Below are positions 34,100-43,347 of a stretch of DNA of 64,000 nt, piece by piece. Below the pieces are notes generated by a model that searched no databases, had not been told where the DNA came from, and saw nothing but the letters and a program-made list of their open reading frames with translations. How positions within the stretch are numbered: the stretch's first letter is position 1; the number at the start of each line of letters is the position of its first letter. Origin of the DNA: a bacterium (GTDB lineage: Bacteria > Sysuimicrobiota > Sysuimicrobiia > Sysuimicrobiales > Segetimicrobiaceae); NCBI GenBank assembly GCA_035307765.1, contig DATGHU010000026.1:161418-225417 (forward strand), given 5' to 3'. The translations under genes and the position numbers were made by a program.

Positions 34100-35008
34100 G
34101 TGAGTATCAGGTGGAGTAGGATTCCCGGTTTTCTGCTTTTAGCAGTACTGCTCCTGACCCTAATAACGCCTGCTCGGGCAGCAGACCCCGGTGGTCTATG
34201 TTCGAAAATCCACCCTCTCATCAATGGCGGCTATAGCACCGTGCTAGGTTTCTATGCTGAAGGAGGGATTAGATGTCCATCTAGTAGATGGACCCTGCAA
34301 CTCGGCTGGCGTTGGACTCAACTTGAAGAAGCCACCAATCCGTTCATCGTCCTCACTTACGACACTCCTCTTAGCCCGGAGTGGCACTTATCGGTAACCG
34401 GAAGCCAACGCGAGCACCTGGGAGATTATGAAGTGAATCGGCTACCTGAAGCTAATCTTCTATGGGAGCCGGTTTCTCCCAAGTCGTTCATCATCCCAAC
34501 CATAGACTTTTCCGCCGGGTGGTTCGCCACTGTTCTACCTCTGGAAGCACAGACATCGCGCACAGGTACAGTACTGACCATTTCCACCCAACCGATCCAC
34601 ATATCACGAATAACACTGTCGGCAATTTACCAGTTAGGGGATTATTTTTATGGGACGGGAAAAAGCTCAAGCTACTGGCTAAGCGCGTTAAGTACCAACA
34701 TGCCACTCTCCCCTTCGATAGCAATTGGTCTATCGTATGTCCACCAGGAAGGATTTGGTGTAAGCCCCTTAGTATACGATTCTGTAAACTACGATAACTT
34801 TGCGTGGGCACAGTTTACCGATATGCTCACCCCGAAGGTAACCCTAACATTCGCAACACAATTCAATATAGCTGTCCCTGGGTATTCTGGCCCTGTAAGG
34901 GAATATACATTTTCCTATAACAAAGTATCGGAAGGCTGGTCCATTGGGGTTGGGTGGTATGTACCAACTAACCAGCCGTTCCTATTTGGCACTCTGCCGC
35001 AATTTTAG
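34100..35008 (+). CDS. exported beta-rich protein, probably outer-membrane
   Basis: The GTG start at 34100 has GAGGGG six bases upstream. The 302-residue product has a signal peptide (RIPGFLLLAVLLLTLITPARA, cleaved before ADPGG). The mature part alternates hydrophobic and polar residues (STVLGFYAEGG, WTLQLGWRWTQLEE, YWLSALSTNMPLSPSIAIGL). It ends in Phe, the C-terminal signature of outer-membrane barrels. About 10-12 strands are plausible. No family is recognised; a role in polysaccharide export or surface attachment is possible from context. It is the only plus-strand gene in the AT-richer cassette. Confidence 0.6.
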   Translation: MSIRWSRIPGFLLLAVLLLTLITPARAADPGGLCSKIHPLINGGYSTVLGFYAEGGIRCPSSRWTLQLGWRWTQLEEATNPFIVLTYDTPLSPEWHLSVTGSQREHLGDYEVNRLPEANLLWEPVSPKSFIIPTIDFSAGWFATVLPLEAQTSRTGTVLTISTQPIHISRITLSAIYQLGDYFYGTGKSSSYWLSALSTNMPLSPSIAIGLSYVHQEGFGVSPLVYDSVNYDNFAWAQFTDMLTPKVTLTFATQFNIAVPGYSGPVREYTFSYNKVSEGWSIGVGWYVPTNQPFLFGTLPQF

Positions 35009-35117
35009 GGAGTGTTATTCACCAACGGGTGTCAAGCGCATTCCGCCAGAACCACAAGGGCGGTTTAGGTGCCCCATCGAACAAGTCGTCTTAAAGTGCA
35101 GGCTTATGCTCTCGCCC

Positions 35118-37865
35118 TCAAGACCCGCGAAGCACGGGGAACAAAAATGATCGTGTCCCTTCGACAACCAACCATACAAGCGCTAACAGATTGACGAGGC
35201 TGCCGACGGTTATGAACCAATCGGAGTTAATCAAACCAATGAAGAATCGAGTCAGCATGTTATTCTGGTAGTAGAGCGCTGGCATCAAGAACCCAACCTG
35301 TGATGACGCTATGCCCAAGTCGCCAAAACAGGATACGAACGTTGTGAGCGTCAGGGTGATGATTATTGAGTAGTATGCCCACCGGTTGAGCGACACTCGG
35401 GCTACCACTATAAACGGTAAGGCCAATACGAAGTAGTGATCTGCAATACCGGTCCGCAGTAATAGTAGGGCAAGAATGCCTATGGCCACCAAGGTAAGGT
35501 ATCTGCCCTCTATTAAGATGCGGCGACTCCGTATGATGCCGAAACAAATGGAGAGAAACACAAGTAAGAAAAGTATGTCACTAACCTGAACGTACGTTAA
35601 GTGGCCGACCAGGAGGTTTGTTGATGGGAAGAAAAACCGCCCGGAACTTGAGAAACCTCCCGTGAACCTGCTTACAAGCGGCCAAAGATTCAGGGCTTGC
35701 AGAGATGCATAGAAGTAGGCTCCGACACGCGGATCAGTAGGATTTTGCGTCCTCATGCCTTGGAGTATGATGTTCAATGGCGCCGAGGGCCCAAGAGCTA
35801 GGGTGAAGGGGGCTAGAATCAAAAAACCCAGAATAATGCTCCACGAAATAGCGTAGACATTGATTTTTAGGGGGAATTTGCGCAAGAAGATTAGACTCAA
35901 TAGAAGAGCGGGAATGAGCAATTGCAACCTGGTAAAACTGGTCATCGCAATTGCCAACCAAGCGGCCACTTGTCGGTTTGTTTCACCAAACCAAATGGCT
36001 AAAAGTACGAATAAAAGGCTAATTGTGTGTGTCTCGCCCCAAACAGACATCACCAACCACACCGCAGGATTGAATAGGAAGAGAGATGTTGATAGTAAGC
36101 TCGACCGCCGACTCATGCCGCAGCGGGACAAAATGAGGTAGATTAAGAACGAATCGGCGAGACCAGCTATGACATTGGAAGTTTTTATAAGAACATCCAA
36201 TTGGAAGGTGCCTAGACGAAGTCCTGATGGATCTGCAAGGAAGAGTCGATAAATCCAACCAATACCTGTAAATATGTAAGCCATCAAGGGGCCATAGGGA
36301 AAATCCGAAGGGGCGAAAGGGACCCCTCCCCAGGCATCAGCCGGCGTCACCAGGCTTGAGATTTGGTAGACACTAGTTAAGCCGTATCGTGTTCCCACGT
36401 ATGCCCAGATCTTTTCACCGATAAGATCATATGCATGATATCCCAATGGAAACAGCAACGCGTTGATCAATATGTATGCGGCCACGATGCTACCGAAACC
36501 AACCAAAATGGGCCATGGCCCTAACAATGTTTGCTTACCCATCGACCATCCATTCCGTGATAGAAGGGTTAGTTTCCTCGTCAGGGTACGCAGACGCAGG
36601 ACTGTTGCGACAATTGTTGCGAAGCAGCCCAGCACAAGAAGTACCATGACAGTTGCCGTAGCCCGGCGATCTTGCACTCTCATTGCGGGCCAGATTTGAG
36701 ATGGCACTGTAAGACTGTAATCTTCGATCTGAGCAATAGCCAATCCATTCTTAGATGACCCAGCCAAGGTGAGGGCCAACGGCAACTTAAGAAAGAGATC
36801 TGGGGCTCTCATTGTGGTGATCCCAGTCGCAATCACCGTTGGAAGAAGGAAGACCTTTCCTATGCTTTCGCTTTTACCGCCAATTATTTTCCAGTTCTCA
36901 AACCCCTTTTCAAAATCACCGTTCGAGAGGAGATTTAGATTCAAAACAGGTGGTTTTTTCAAGAAAAGATCTGTCATCATATACTGACTCTGTTCACTAC
37001 CGGCACCGAGGATGATTTGAGCGAAAGTGGCAGCATTTGGTGCTGTCGCAAGAAACCTTTTTGGGGTCCACTTTCCCAATTCTGTTGGAGGTTGCCACTC
37101 GTTTGCGTGACCTATTCTCTCGCCCTTATTGTCAAGCCAATCAACAACAATCTTGTACCAACCAGGGCCGGAAACCCGCCTAACTTGCCCGCCGAATATG
37201 TAGTTTTTCCCGCCTTCCACTTGCATAAACCTTGAATAGAGTTCCTGGTGGTTCGCCTCGTCCGGTCCACCCACGAGCAAAACCATGTTGCTCCCGGGCG
37301 AAGGTCTTCCCAGAGGTCGGATCTGACCTTGAATCGTCCCGCGCTCCCTATCAACAGAGAGCTCAACATGGTAGGCTGAGCGAAGTTGGTACGTCCCCAG
37401 AACAGTCCGATCTAAAATTGTATCTCTCAGCATGACCTGTGCTGTGATAAGGTTTTGGGGAGATGATTCGAACGTGATGGAGTAGCCGGCTTCCTTCCTT
37501 GGGCTCCATATTCTGATTTCGAGTGGTACTGTCCCAGGTTGACTATCAAGGACTCGAACATTCATTGCGGCTCGGTAATTCAGTTCGGAACTAACCAAAT
37601 GTACGGTTGGGTGCGAAGTCGGTACTGATATGAGTTTGAGGTGGTTTTGTGAGACTTCAACTATTCCATCTTGGAAATTGCCGGCCTTCTGAACCTCATA
37701 CACTAGATTAGGATCGAACCCTTTGTAGATCGCTTCAATATCCGGACGGCTCCACATGCCTACCGGCGTCAGTATGAGACAGAGCATGCATAACGCAATA
37801 ATTGGCACGGCGCAATATGCGGCCTTCCCTATTAAGGTCCTTAATTTCCCATGGGAAAGGCGCAA
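35118..37865 (-). CDS. GT-C membrane protein with N-terminal lectin-like ectodomain
   Basis: A 915-residue protein. After one transmembrane helix (VPIIALCMLCLILTPVGMW) comes about 380 residues of extracytoplasmic beta-rich sequence. It includes LLSNGDFEKGFENWKIIGG, the opening of CBM-like jelly rolls. A second helix and about ten more follow from residue 400 on. The motif SVWGETHTISLLFVLLAIWF matches the conserved W-G-E-x-H segment of GT-C mannosyl/glucosyltransferases such as ALG6/PIG-M-like enzymes. It probably transfers a sugar from a lipid-phosphate donor on the outer face of the membrane. It is the last gene of a minus-strand operon of eight, 31 bp after the GT2 gene. Confidence 0.65.
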   Translation of the reverse strand: MRLSHGKLRTLIGKAAYCAVPIIALCMLCLILTPVGMWSRPDIEAIYKGFDPNLVYEVQKAGNFQDGIVEVSQNHLKLISVPTSHPTVHLVSSELNYRAAMNVRVLDSQPGTVPLEIRIWSPRKEAGYSITFESSPQNLITAQVMLRDTILDRTVLGTYQLRSAYHVELSVDRERGTIQGQIRPLGRPSPGSNMVLLVGGPDEANHQELYSRFMQVEGGKNYIFGGQVRRVSGPGWYKIVVDWLDNKGERIGHANEWQPPTELGKWTPKRFLATAPNAATFAQIILGAGSEQSQYMMTDLFLKKPPVLNLNLLSNGDFEKGFENWKIIGGKSESIGKVFLLPTVIATGITTMRAPDLFLKLPLALTLAGSSKNGLAIAQIEDYSLTVPSQIWPAMRVQDRRATATVMVLLVLGCFATIVATVLRLRTLTRKLTLLSRNGWSMGKQTLLGPWPILVGFGSIVAAYILINALLFPLGYHAYDLIGEKIWAYVGTRYGLTSVYQISSLVTPADAWGGVPFAPSDFPYGPLMAYIFTGIGWIYRLFLADPSGLRLGTFQLDVLIKTSNVIAGLADSFLIYLILSRCGMSRRSSLLSTSLFLFNPAVWLVMSVWGETHTISLLFVLLAIWFGETNRQVAAWLAIAMTSFTRLQLLIPALLLSLIFLRKFPLKINVYAISWSIILGFLILAPFTLALGPSAPLNIILQGMRTQNPTDPRVGAYFYASLQALNLWPLVSRFTGGFSSSGRFFFPSTNLLVGHLTYVQVSDILFLLVFLSICFGIIRSRRILIEGRYLTLVAIGILALLLLRTGIADHYFVLALPFIVVARVSLNRWAYYSIIITLTLTTFVSCFGDLGIASSQVGFLMPALYYQNNMLTRFFIGLINSDWFITVGSLVNLLALVWLVVEGTRSFLFPVLRGS

Positions 37866-37896
37866 ATAGGCTCTCCTACCCCAGAATTGCTACCTG

Positions 37897-39051
37897 TCAT
37901 CTCTCTACCTTTCTGCAAATTTTAGTTCTCCTGACACTCCCGAGTATTCGCCACAATCGGAAGAAATGCCATGGTGCATCAAAGAGCCCGAAGCCGTCAC
38001 TTGCAAATACTCTGCGGTCTGAGACGACACGAAGCCTCTGCGTCGCATTACGTTTTTGGCATATCTCGCCGACATTATACGCAATACAGCGAAAAGCAAT
38101 GAATACATTAATTAGGTACTCCTGATTGCGGGTCAACAAGGACAGCATTCCACCCTTAATCAGCGCAAAGACCAAATATATCGGGAGAGCGTGCAAAAGA
38201 TTGTGATAAGACAAGCATTTGAGCATCGCTCGAATATAATGTTGGACACCCATTTTGAATTTTGCCGGATTAACCCCGCCCAATGTCGACGAGAAATGAT
38301 GATATACAACAGACCCAGGAATGCATTTTACATGATATCCAGCCAATCGCACTCTCCAAGAAAGATCTAAATCCTCGCCGTAGGCGAACATCTCGTCGTC
38401 AAAGCCTCCAGTTCGTTCGAACAACTCTCGGCGAATAGCCAATGCTGCGCCCGAGCCGTAGAAAGGTTCAATGATCCCCCCGACGGGGAAAGACTCCTCA
38501 GCATCACCAAATCCTAATTCACCACCACCTGTCCAGAGTTTCAAATAACCTCCGACACCATTAAGCAAATGAGTCCCGAAGAAAACTAACTTGCTGCTTG
38601 CAATTCCAATGTCCGGCCTCTCGCGGAGAGCATCTATCAGAGGGAAAAGCCATCCTTCTTTGACTTCTGTATCATTGTTCAAGAAGACCATGAACCGCCC
38701 TCTTGCCAACGGCACCGCAGCATTGTAGCCTCGACTGAATCCGAGATTTACGTCATAGCTAATGACGCGTACCTGAGGAAATTCCGTCTTTACTAAGTCA
38801 ACAGAGCCATCATCGCTGCCGTTGTCAATAAGCAACAGCTCCACGTGGGGACATACATCCCGGATGAGACTGGCAAAACAGGGCTTTAAAAATCGCCTGC
38901 CCCTCCAGTTAAGTACAAGTACCGAAACTAGGGGGATTGTTCCCCCCCAAGGAGCGTGTTTGCAGTTTGCTACTTCTGATGTCATTACGTCGACACGCGC
39001 ATACAGGTTATTCAGTCTCCTGATAAGAAGGGTCATATGAGGATGTAACAT
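37897..39051 (-). CDS. GT2-family glycosyltransferase (rhamnosyltransferase-like)
   Basis: The 384-residue protein has the GT-A fold motifs VSVLVLNWRGRRFLKPCFAS, LLLIDNGSDDGSVDLV and GYNAAVPLARGRFMVFLNND (metal-binding D-x-D-like NNDT). The late acidic motif is FAYGEDLDLSWRVRLAGY. This matches WbbL/RfbF-type enzymes that add rhamnose or a related deoxysugar. The extra N-terminal 35 residues may be over-annotated; the fold begins near residue 36. C-terminal hydrophobic segments suggest membrane association. The dTDP-sugar made by RfbB/RfbD is a plausible donor (inference). Confidence 0.8.
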   Translation of the reverse strand: MLHPHMTLLIRRLNNLYARVDVMTSEVANCKHAPWGGTIPLVSVLVLNWRGRRFLKPCFASLIRDVCPHVELLLIDNGSDDGSVDLVKTEFPQVRVISYDVNLGFSRGYNAAVPLARGRFMVFLNNDTEVKEGWLFPLIDALRERPDIGIASSKLVFFGTHLLNGVGGYLKLWTGGGELGFGDAEESFPVGGIIEPFYGSGAALAIRRELFERTGGFDDEMFAYGEDLDLSWRVRLAGYHVKCIPGSVVYHHFSSTLGGVNPAKFKMGVQHYIRAMLKCLSYHNLLHALPIYLVFALIKGGMLSLLTRNQEYLINVFIAFRCIAYNVGEICQKRNATQRLRVVSDRRVFASDGFGLFDAPWHFFRLWRILGSVRRTKICRKVER

Positions 39052-39152
39052 GAAGTTTAGCTACCCTGCCGTCCTCGGCCAAATCCTTGTTCGATTATTC
39101 GACCTGTCCTGGGACAAAACCCATGCCGCGCGCGCTTGAGTAGGGGGACCTC

Positions 39153-40418
39153 TCAGCCACTCTTCGCAACAAGCTGTCTCGGGAAGAAGATCCCCCACGA
39201 CACAATAATAAGTGCGCAAATACCCATCGTTGCCATCAAGTACGCTATATCATGAATGCTACCTCGAAAAACGAGCAGTAGAATTGGGAACACGAGGGTC
39301 ATGATTCCTACCGGCCGAAGGAACCCACGCTTCTCTATCCCCAGCTGATAATACATCCCCAGGAGCGCCAACTCGTATCCGAGCATGCCCACCCCAAGAA
39401 GACCGAGAATCGAAGATGCTCCTACGTAGCCGTCCCCAAACATGATCCTTGTGACCATGTTAGGTGCCATAAAGTAAAGAAGAACAGTCATGCCCCCAAG
39501 TGATCCACCATAGACTAGACATCGCATCAGAATAATCCTGCCGTCCTCTTTCATCGAGTGCCGCGAGGCCATCTCCGGCAACAGCACCATAGGCAGCGCT
39601 GCTGTTAGGTACAGAATAACCTTGCTCCCCGTTGAAGCAGCAGCATACAATCCAGCTTCATACGGAGGGAATAATATTCTGACGAACACTACATCGAGTT
39701 GTGTCAACAAAGTAAAGCAACTAGTGAGTACAGCATAAGGCCCTAGCGATCTAAGTACATTGATCAGTTGTGGAATGTGCTCCCCCTCCTCGAATGGCGA
39801 CCACGCGGGTGCGGCGAGTATTGTCAACACAAGAGCGGCGAGGGCCCCTAAGCTCACTCCTGCAACAGCACCGTTAAGTCCCCACCCAAGCGAAACAAAG
39901 ATCACACTTGCGACAAACTTGAATATACCTTCCGCGGCTAAGCTCACCGCAAGCCTTACAAAGCGTCTCGCCCCCTGCAGCATGCCTCGCAAGACCGGCA
40001 ACGAGGCCCATGAAATTAGCGCCGTGGCAGAAAGAACTACCGGCCCCACCGATTCAAACTTGAGAGCCCCCGCTATCCAATAACTCATTAGCGTAACCAC
40101 AATTAGAGAAAGAACTCCAATCATTAGAGCGCCCCTTAAACTCTCATACAGGAGCCCCCTGAGAACGCCTCCCTCTCCTTTCCCGTAGATGCGGGCAACA
40201 AAGGCGGATAGTCCCATCTGAACCGTGTTTACCGGAATGGTGAGAACGACTAGCAATCCTAGGAGTGCGCTTAATCCTCCGTAGCCGACTGGCCCGAGAA
40301 GTCGGCTCATCGCGACATGATAAAGCCAGTTGACCCCGTTAAGCACAACAGTTCCAAGAACGAGAAATATACTCCGCTCCAGGATTCGACCGTCTCCTGA
40401 TTGAGAAATGGGCTTCAT
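39153..40418 (-). CDS. Wzx-like flippase (second copy)
   Basis: From ATG 40418 the protein has 421 residues and about 12 transmembrane helices. The N-terminal motif SRLLGPVGYGGLSALLGLLV is the classic flippase opening (L-G-P-x-x-Y/F-G). An in-frame ATG at 40643 would add 75 residues with no hydrophobic or conserved pattern, so I reject it. It would export a lipid-linked oligosaccharide. Having its own flippase suggests the AT-richer cassette makes a separate glycan from the main locus. No Wzy-type polymerase is evident within the cassette. Confidence 0.75.
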   Translation of the reverse strand: MKPISQSGDGRILERSIFLVLGTVVLNGVNWLYHVAMSRLLGPVGYGGLSALLGLLVVLTIPVNTVQMGLSAFVARIYGKGEGGVLRGLLYESLRGALMIGVLSLIVVTLMSYWIAGALKFESVGPVVLSATALISWASLPVLRGMLQGARRFVRLAVSLAAEGIFKFVASVIFVSLGWGLNGAVAGVSLGALAALVLTILAAPAWSPFEEGEHIPQLINVLRSLGPYAVLTSCFTLLTQLDVVFVRILFPPYEAGLYAAASTGSKVILYLTAALPMVLLPEMASRHSMKEDGRIILMRCLVYGGSLGGMTVLLYFMAPNMVTRIMFGDGYVGASSILGLLGVGMLGYELALLGMYYQLGIEKRGFLRPVGIMTLVFPILLLVFRGSIHDIAYLMATMGICALIIVSWGIFFPRQLVAKSG

Positions 40419-40697
40419 CGTCGACAAACCATCGGTCCTCGCGAAGGTTGCGAAGGTAAAAGGGCCCGGGCGCGGAGGTTTCCCGCTCCGATACGTCGTG
40501 AAAGAAGAGAAAGGTGAACGACTGTGAGGCCTGTCCGAAGTTGCGTGTCTTGCCGGGCCTGTTGAGTGTTGAGGATACAACGTGGAACATAGGTCGCAAA
40601 CGCGTCGATGTTTGAGCGGGGCATCTTCATGGAACGTTCTCACCCGCTACGAATTGTGGTCTTGCAATCCATGCAGCGTGCTGCGTAGAGCATTTTC

Positions 40698-41591
40698 CTA
40701 ATCTTCGTCTCTTCTGAACAAAATGTTGTAGGTACCAATTATTCTAGGCATCCCCTTGGCAACGTCAAAGGGAGTCATCCCTCTCTCAATAACGGACCCA
40801 CTTCGGAAACCCAACTTCACTAGCTGCAGTGCCAGATCACATGGCCTTGCACCCGCCCGTCGAAGATTTGCTGGATCAAACTCCATGATGGCCCGCATCG
40901 ATGGATTCCTTCGGCTCAACTCAACCATCCCTTCTAGAACTTCCGTCTCACTCCCCTCAACATCTATTTTAACGACGTTAACAGGAGGCCATCCCTCCAA
41001 GCGAAAAAAATCATCAAGGCTAAGACTCGCAATTTCAATGGACTTCCCTTGGGGGGGTGATGACGATAGCCAGTTGTGATCTGGCTCTTCGTGAATCGTG
41101 AGATATCGAGAACCTGTCTCACTGGACGCCGCCTTATTGACTGCGGTAACATTCCAACAACTATTCGCTCTAATATTGCGCACCAGATAGCAATAGTTTG
41201 ATCGGAGGGGTTCGAATGAAAACACACGCCCTGTCATCCCTACTAACCGCGAGCTTAGAAGTGTGTAGTACCCACAAAACGCGCCCACATCAACGAATGT
41301 GTCGCCCTCCGAAAGTAAACTCCTGACTACAGCAGTCACTCCCTCTTCATAAACGCCAGCGGCGTAAGTACGTGCTCGCGGAAGGCACGGTGGCACCATC
41401 ATCTCCAGTCCGTCTTGAAGTGAGATCCGCATTTCGTAGGAGGGTGGCGGTAACAGCTTGTTTGTTGCTGCGAGCATCGCATGTTGAAAAGGACCAAGGA
41501 ATCGCACTCGCTTGCCTAGTTGAAAAAGCCGAACCCCTTGCTTCCAGCAGATTTTGGCCACCAGCTCGCGCACCGATCCCACCTGTGTCAT
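40698..41591 (-). CDS. FkbM-family methyltransferase
   Basis: The 297-residue protein has the FkbM pattern: a variable N-terminal 85 residues, then DTFVDVGAFCGYYTLLSSRL for SAM binding, GRVFSFEPLRSNYCYLVRNI with the acidic SAM-ribose residue, and VNVVKIDVEGSETEVLEGM, the most diagnostic block. FkbM proteins O-methylate sugars and polyketides. It starts 4 bases inside the end of the upstream GT4 gene (ATGA), so the two are coupled. It is the second methyltransferase in the cassette. Confidence 0.85.
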   Translation of the reverse strand: MTQVGSVRELVAKICWKQGVRLFQLGKRVRFLGPFQHAMLAATNKLLPPPSYEMRISLQDGLEMMVPPCLPRARTYAAGVYEEGVTAVVRSLLSEGDTFVDVGAFCGYYTLLSSRLVGMTGRVFSFEPLRSNYCYLVRNIRANSCWNVTAVNKAASSETGSRYLTIHEEPDHNWLSSSPPQGKSIEIASLSLDDFFRLEGWPPVNVVKIDVEGSETEVLEGMVELSRRNPSMRAIMEFDPANLRRAGARPCDLALQLVKLGFRSGSVIERGMTPFDVAKGMPRIIGTYNILFRRDED

Positions 41592-42727
41592 GACCTCTTG
41601 CCAACCTCACCTAGAGGATTTGCCAATTTGGCCAAATTTTCGAACTGGCGCCCAACCTCGGCCCACCCAAAGCGTTTCGCAAATACCAATCCGTTGTCGG
41701 AAAGTTCATGATGCAACTCATCAGATCGGAGTAGCCGAACAATACTCGTGGCCAAACCGTCGACATCGCCAAAAACATATCGGAGTCCATTCCAACCATC
41801 CTTAACGACGCTCTCAGGAACCCCGCTACTAGCAATAACAGGAACACCACATGCATTAGCCTCAAGCACGACAACTCCGAACCCTTCTCGGCGAGAAGGA
41901 AGGACAAGCAGGCGGCTCTTGCATAGCAGTGATCTCTTCTCTTCTTCATTAATGTTCGTCAGGAATCGAGTACATTGGTCGAGACCGAGTTCGTCGACCA
42001 AAAGATGCAGGGTTCTCTCGTATGCCAAATCAATTCTTCGACCTACAATCACAAGTTGCACATCTTCGCACTGCTTTCTCACAAGCGGAAGAGCCTTTAT
42101 AAGAGTGTGAATGCCCTTGTACCGTCGAAAGTTACTCACACAAAGGATCAATTGTCCATCGGGGTGGGCAACGCGCTTACTGGTGAACCATTCTTCGGGG
42201 ATGCTGGCGGGAATTACTCGGATTCGTGCAATTGGAAGACCCAATTCGCAAATCAATTGCGAGCGTATCTCTTCAGATGGAGCTCTTAACCAAGTACTCC
42301 GATAGAACTTCGCAACCAGTCGCTCAACGAAGGACAACAAAATGGCCGCGAGTCGCCCGTGGCTGTCGATCAACAAATCGCTTGTTGGCTGATGCCATGC
42401 TGCCACAATCGGTTTCCTTACATAGAGGGGGGACAGATAGGGAAGTCGCCCGCCTCCGATAACATCTTCATAGACGAGATCGATGTCAAGCTGGTGGTGC
42501 TTATAGAATCTATATGCTTTGAATGGCAATAGAAAGCCCGGTCCCATGCGAAGTACCATGACCCCGCTAATCAGTTCAGCAGTAGGAAGAGTCGGATGGC
42601 CGCAACAAATGTATGTGGCTTCATGGCCGTGACCGGCCACATATCTGGCCCATTCCCAGGCCTGTATATCTCCCCCTCCAGCACTCGGATGCCTTGAATC
42701 TCTACCAACAAGGAAAAGAAATCGCAT
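41588..42727 (-). CDS. GT4-family glycosyltransferase
   Basis: The start at 42727 overlaps the gmhA stop (TAATG). The 379-residue protein opens MRFLFLVGRDSRHPSAGGGD with the Gly-rich acceptor/phosphate loop. The donor site is LILCVSNFRRYKGIHTLIKA and REGFGVVVLEANACGVPVI (E-x7-E). It is a retaining GT-B transferase. Directly after gmhA and the heptose kinase gene, it may use a heptose donor; this is inference from position only. Confidence 0.85.
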   Translation of the reverse strand: MRFLFLVGRDSRHPSAGGGDIQAWEWARYVAGHGHEATYICCGHPTLPTAELISGVMVLRMGPGFLLPFKAYRFYKHHQLDIDLVYEDVIGGGRLPYLSPLYVRKPIVAAWHQPTSDLLIDSHGRLAAILLSFVERLVAKFYRSTWLRAPSEEIRSQLICELGLPIARIRVIPASIPEEWFTSKRVAHPDGQLILCVSNFRRYKGIHTLIKALPLVRKQCEDVQLVIVGRRIDLAYERTLHLLVDELGLDQCTRFLTNINEEEKRSLLCKSRLLVLPSRREGFGVVVLEANACGVPVIASSGVPESVVKDGWNGLRYVFGDVDGLATSIVRLLRSDELHHELSDNGLVFAKRFGWAEVGRQFENLAKLANPLGEVGKRS

Positions 42728-43347
42728 TATCTTACCGAGATCCCTATAGATTGCGAGGACGCCCGAACGATGATATCCTCCACTAACCCGCATAGAATAT
42801 GTCCCACAATTAAATGCGCTTCTTGAATCCGCTGGGTGTTATTCGAAGGAACACAGATCGCATAATCCGTCAAGTTCCTTAGATTTCCTCGCAAGCCTGT
42901 AAGTGCCATCGGAACAATCGAAAGTTGCTTAGCCCTCTGAAATGCCGCAACGACATTTTTGGACTCGCCACTTGTACTGATGCCGACAAGAATATCTCCC
43001 GGACGTCCCTGGGCAACAAGTTGCCGCGCAAACACTTTTCGGTAACCGTAGTCGTTCGCAATAGCGGTTATAACTGATGTATCCGCTGTAAGGGACAAAC
43101 CAGCGAGAGATTTGCGATCTTTTTGGAAACGACCAACTAGTTCCCCCGCAAGGTGCTGGCACGTCGCGGCGGACCCGCCATTACCACAGAACATTATCTT
43201 GTTGCCGCTCTCCAAAGCTTGAGCCCAGACTACAGCAATGCGCATAAGATCCTGTATCCGCCCAGTTAAGTGTCGCCCTATCCTAGATATCTCTGCAATC
43301 TGCTCTTCGAGTGAATCAGCGTGGGGATCATTGGGGATCCCGGCCAT
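42727..43347 (-). CDS. gmhA: phosphoheptose isomerase
   Basis: A 206-residue SIS-domain protein of normal GmhA length. The motifs MFCGNGGSAATCQHLAGELV, TADTSVITAIANDYGYRKVF and DILVGISTSGESKNVVAAF are characteristic. The C-terminal EAHLIVGHILCGLVE carries the catalytic His. It converts sedoheptulose 7-phosphate to D-glycero-D-manno-heptose 7-phosphate. It overlaps the end of the kinase gene by 20 bases. With that kinase it starts the GDP- or ADP-heptose route; phosphatase and nucleotidyltransferase genes are not seen in the window. Confidence 0.9.
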   Translation of the reverse strand: MAGIPNDPHADSLEEQIAEISRIGRHLTGRIQDLMRIAVVWAQALESGNKIMFCGNGGSAATCQHLAGELVGRFQKDRKSLAGLSLTADTSVITAIANDYGYRKVFARQLVAQGRPGDILVGISTSGESKNVVAAFQRAKQLSIVPMALTGLRGNLRNLTDYAICVPSNNTQRIQEAHLIVGHILCGLVEDIIVRASSQSIGISVR

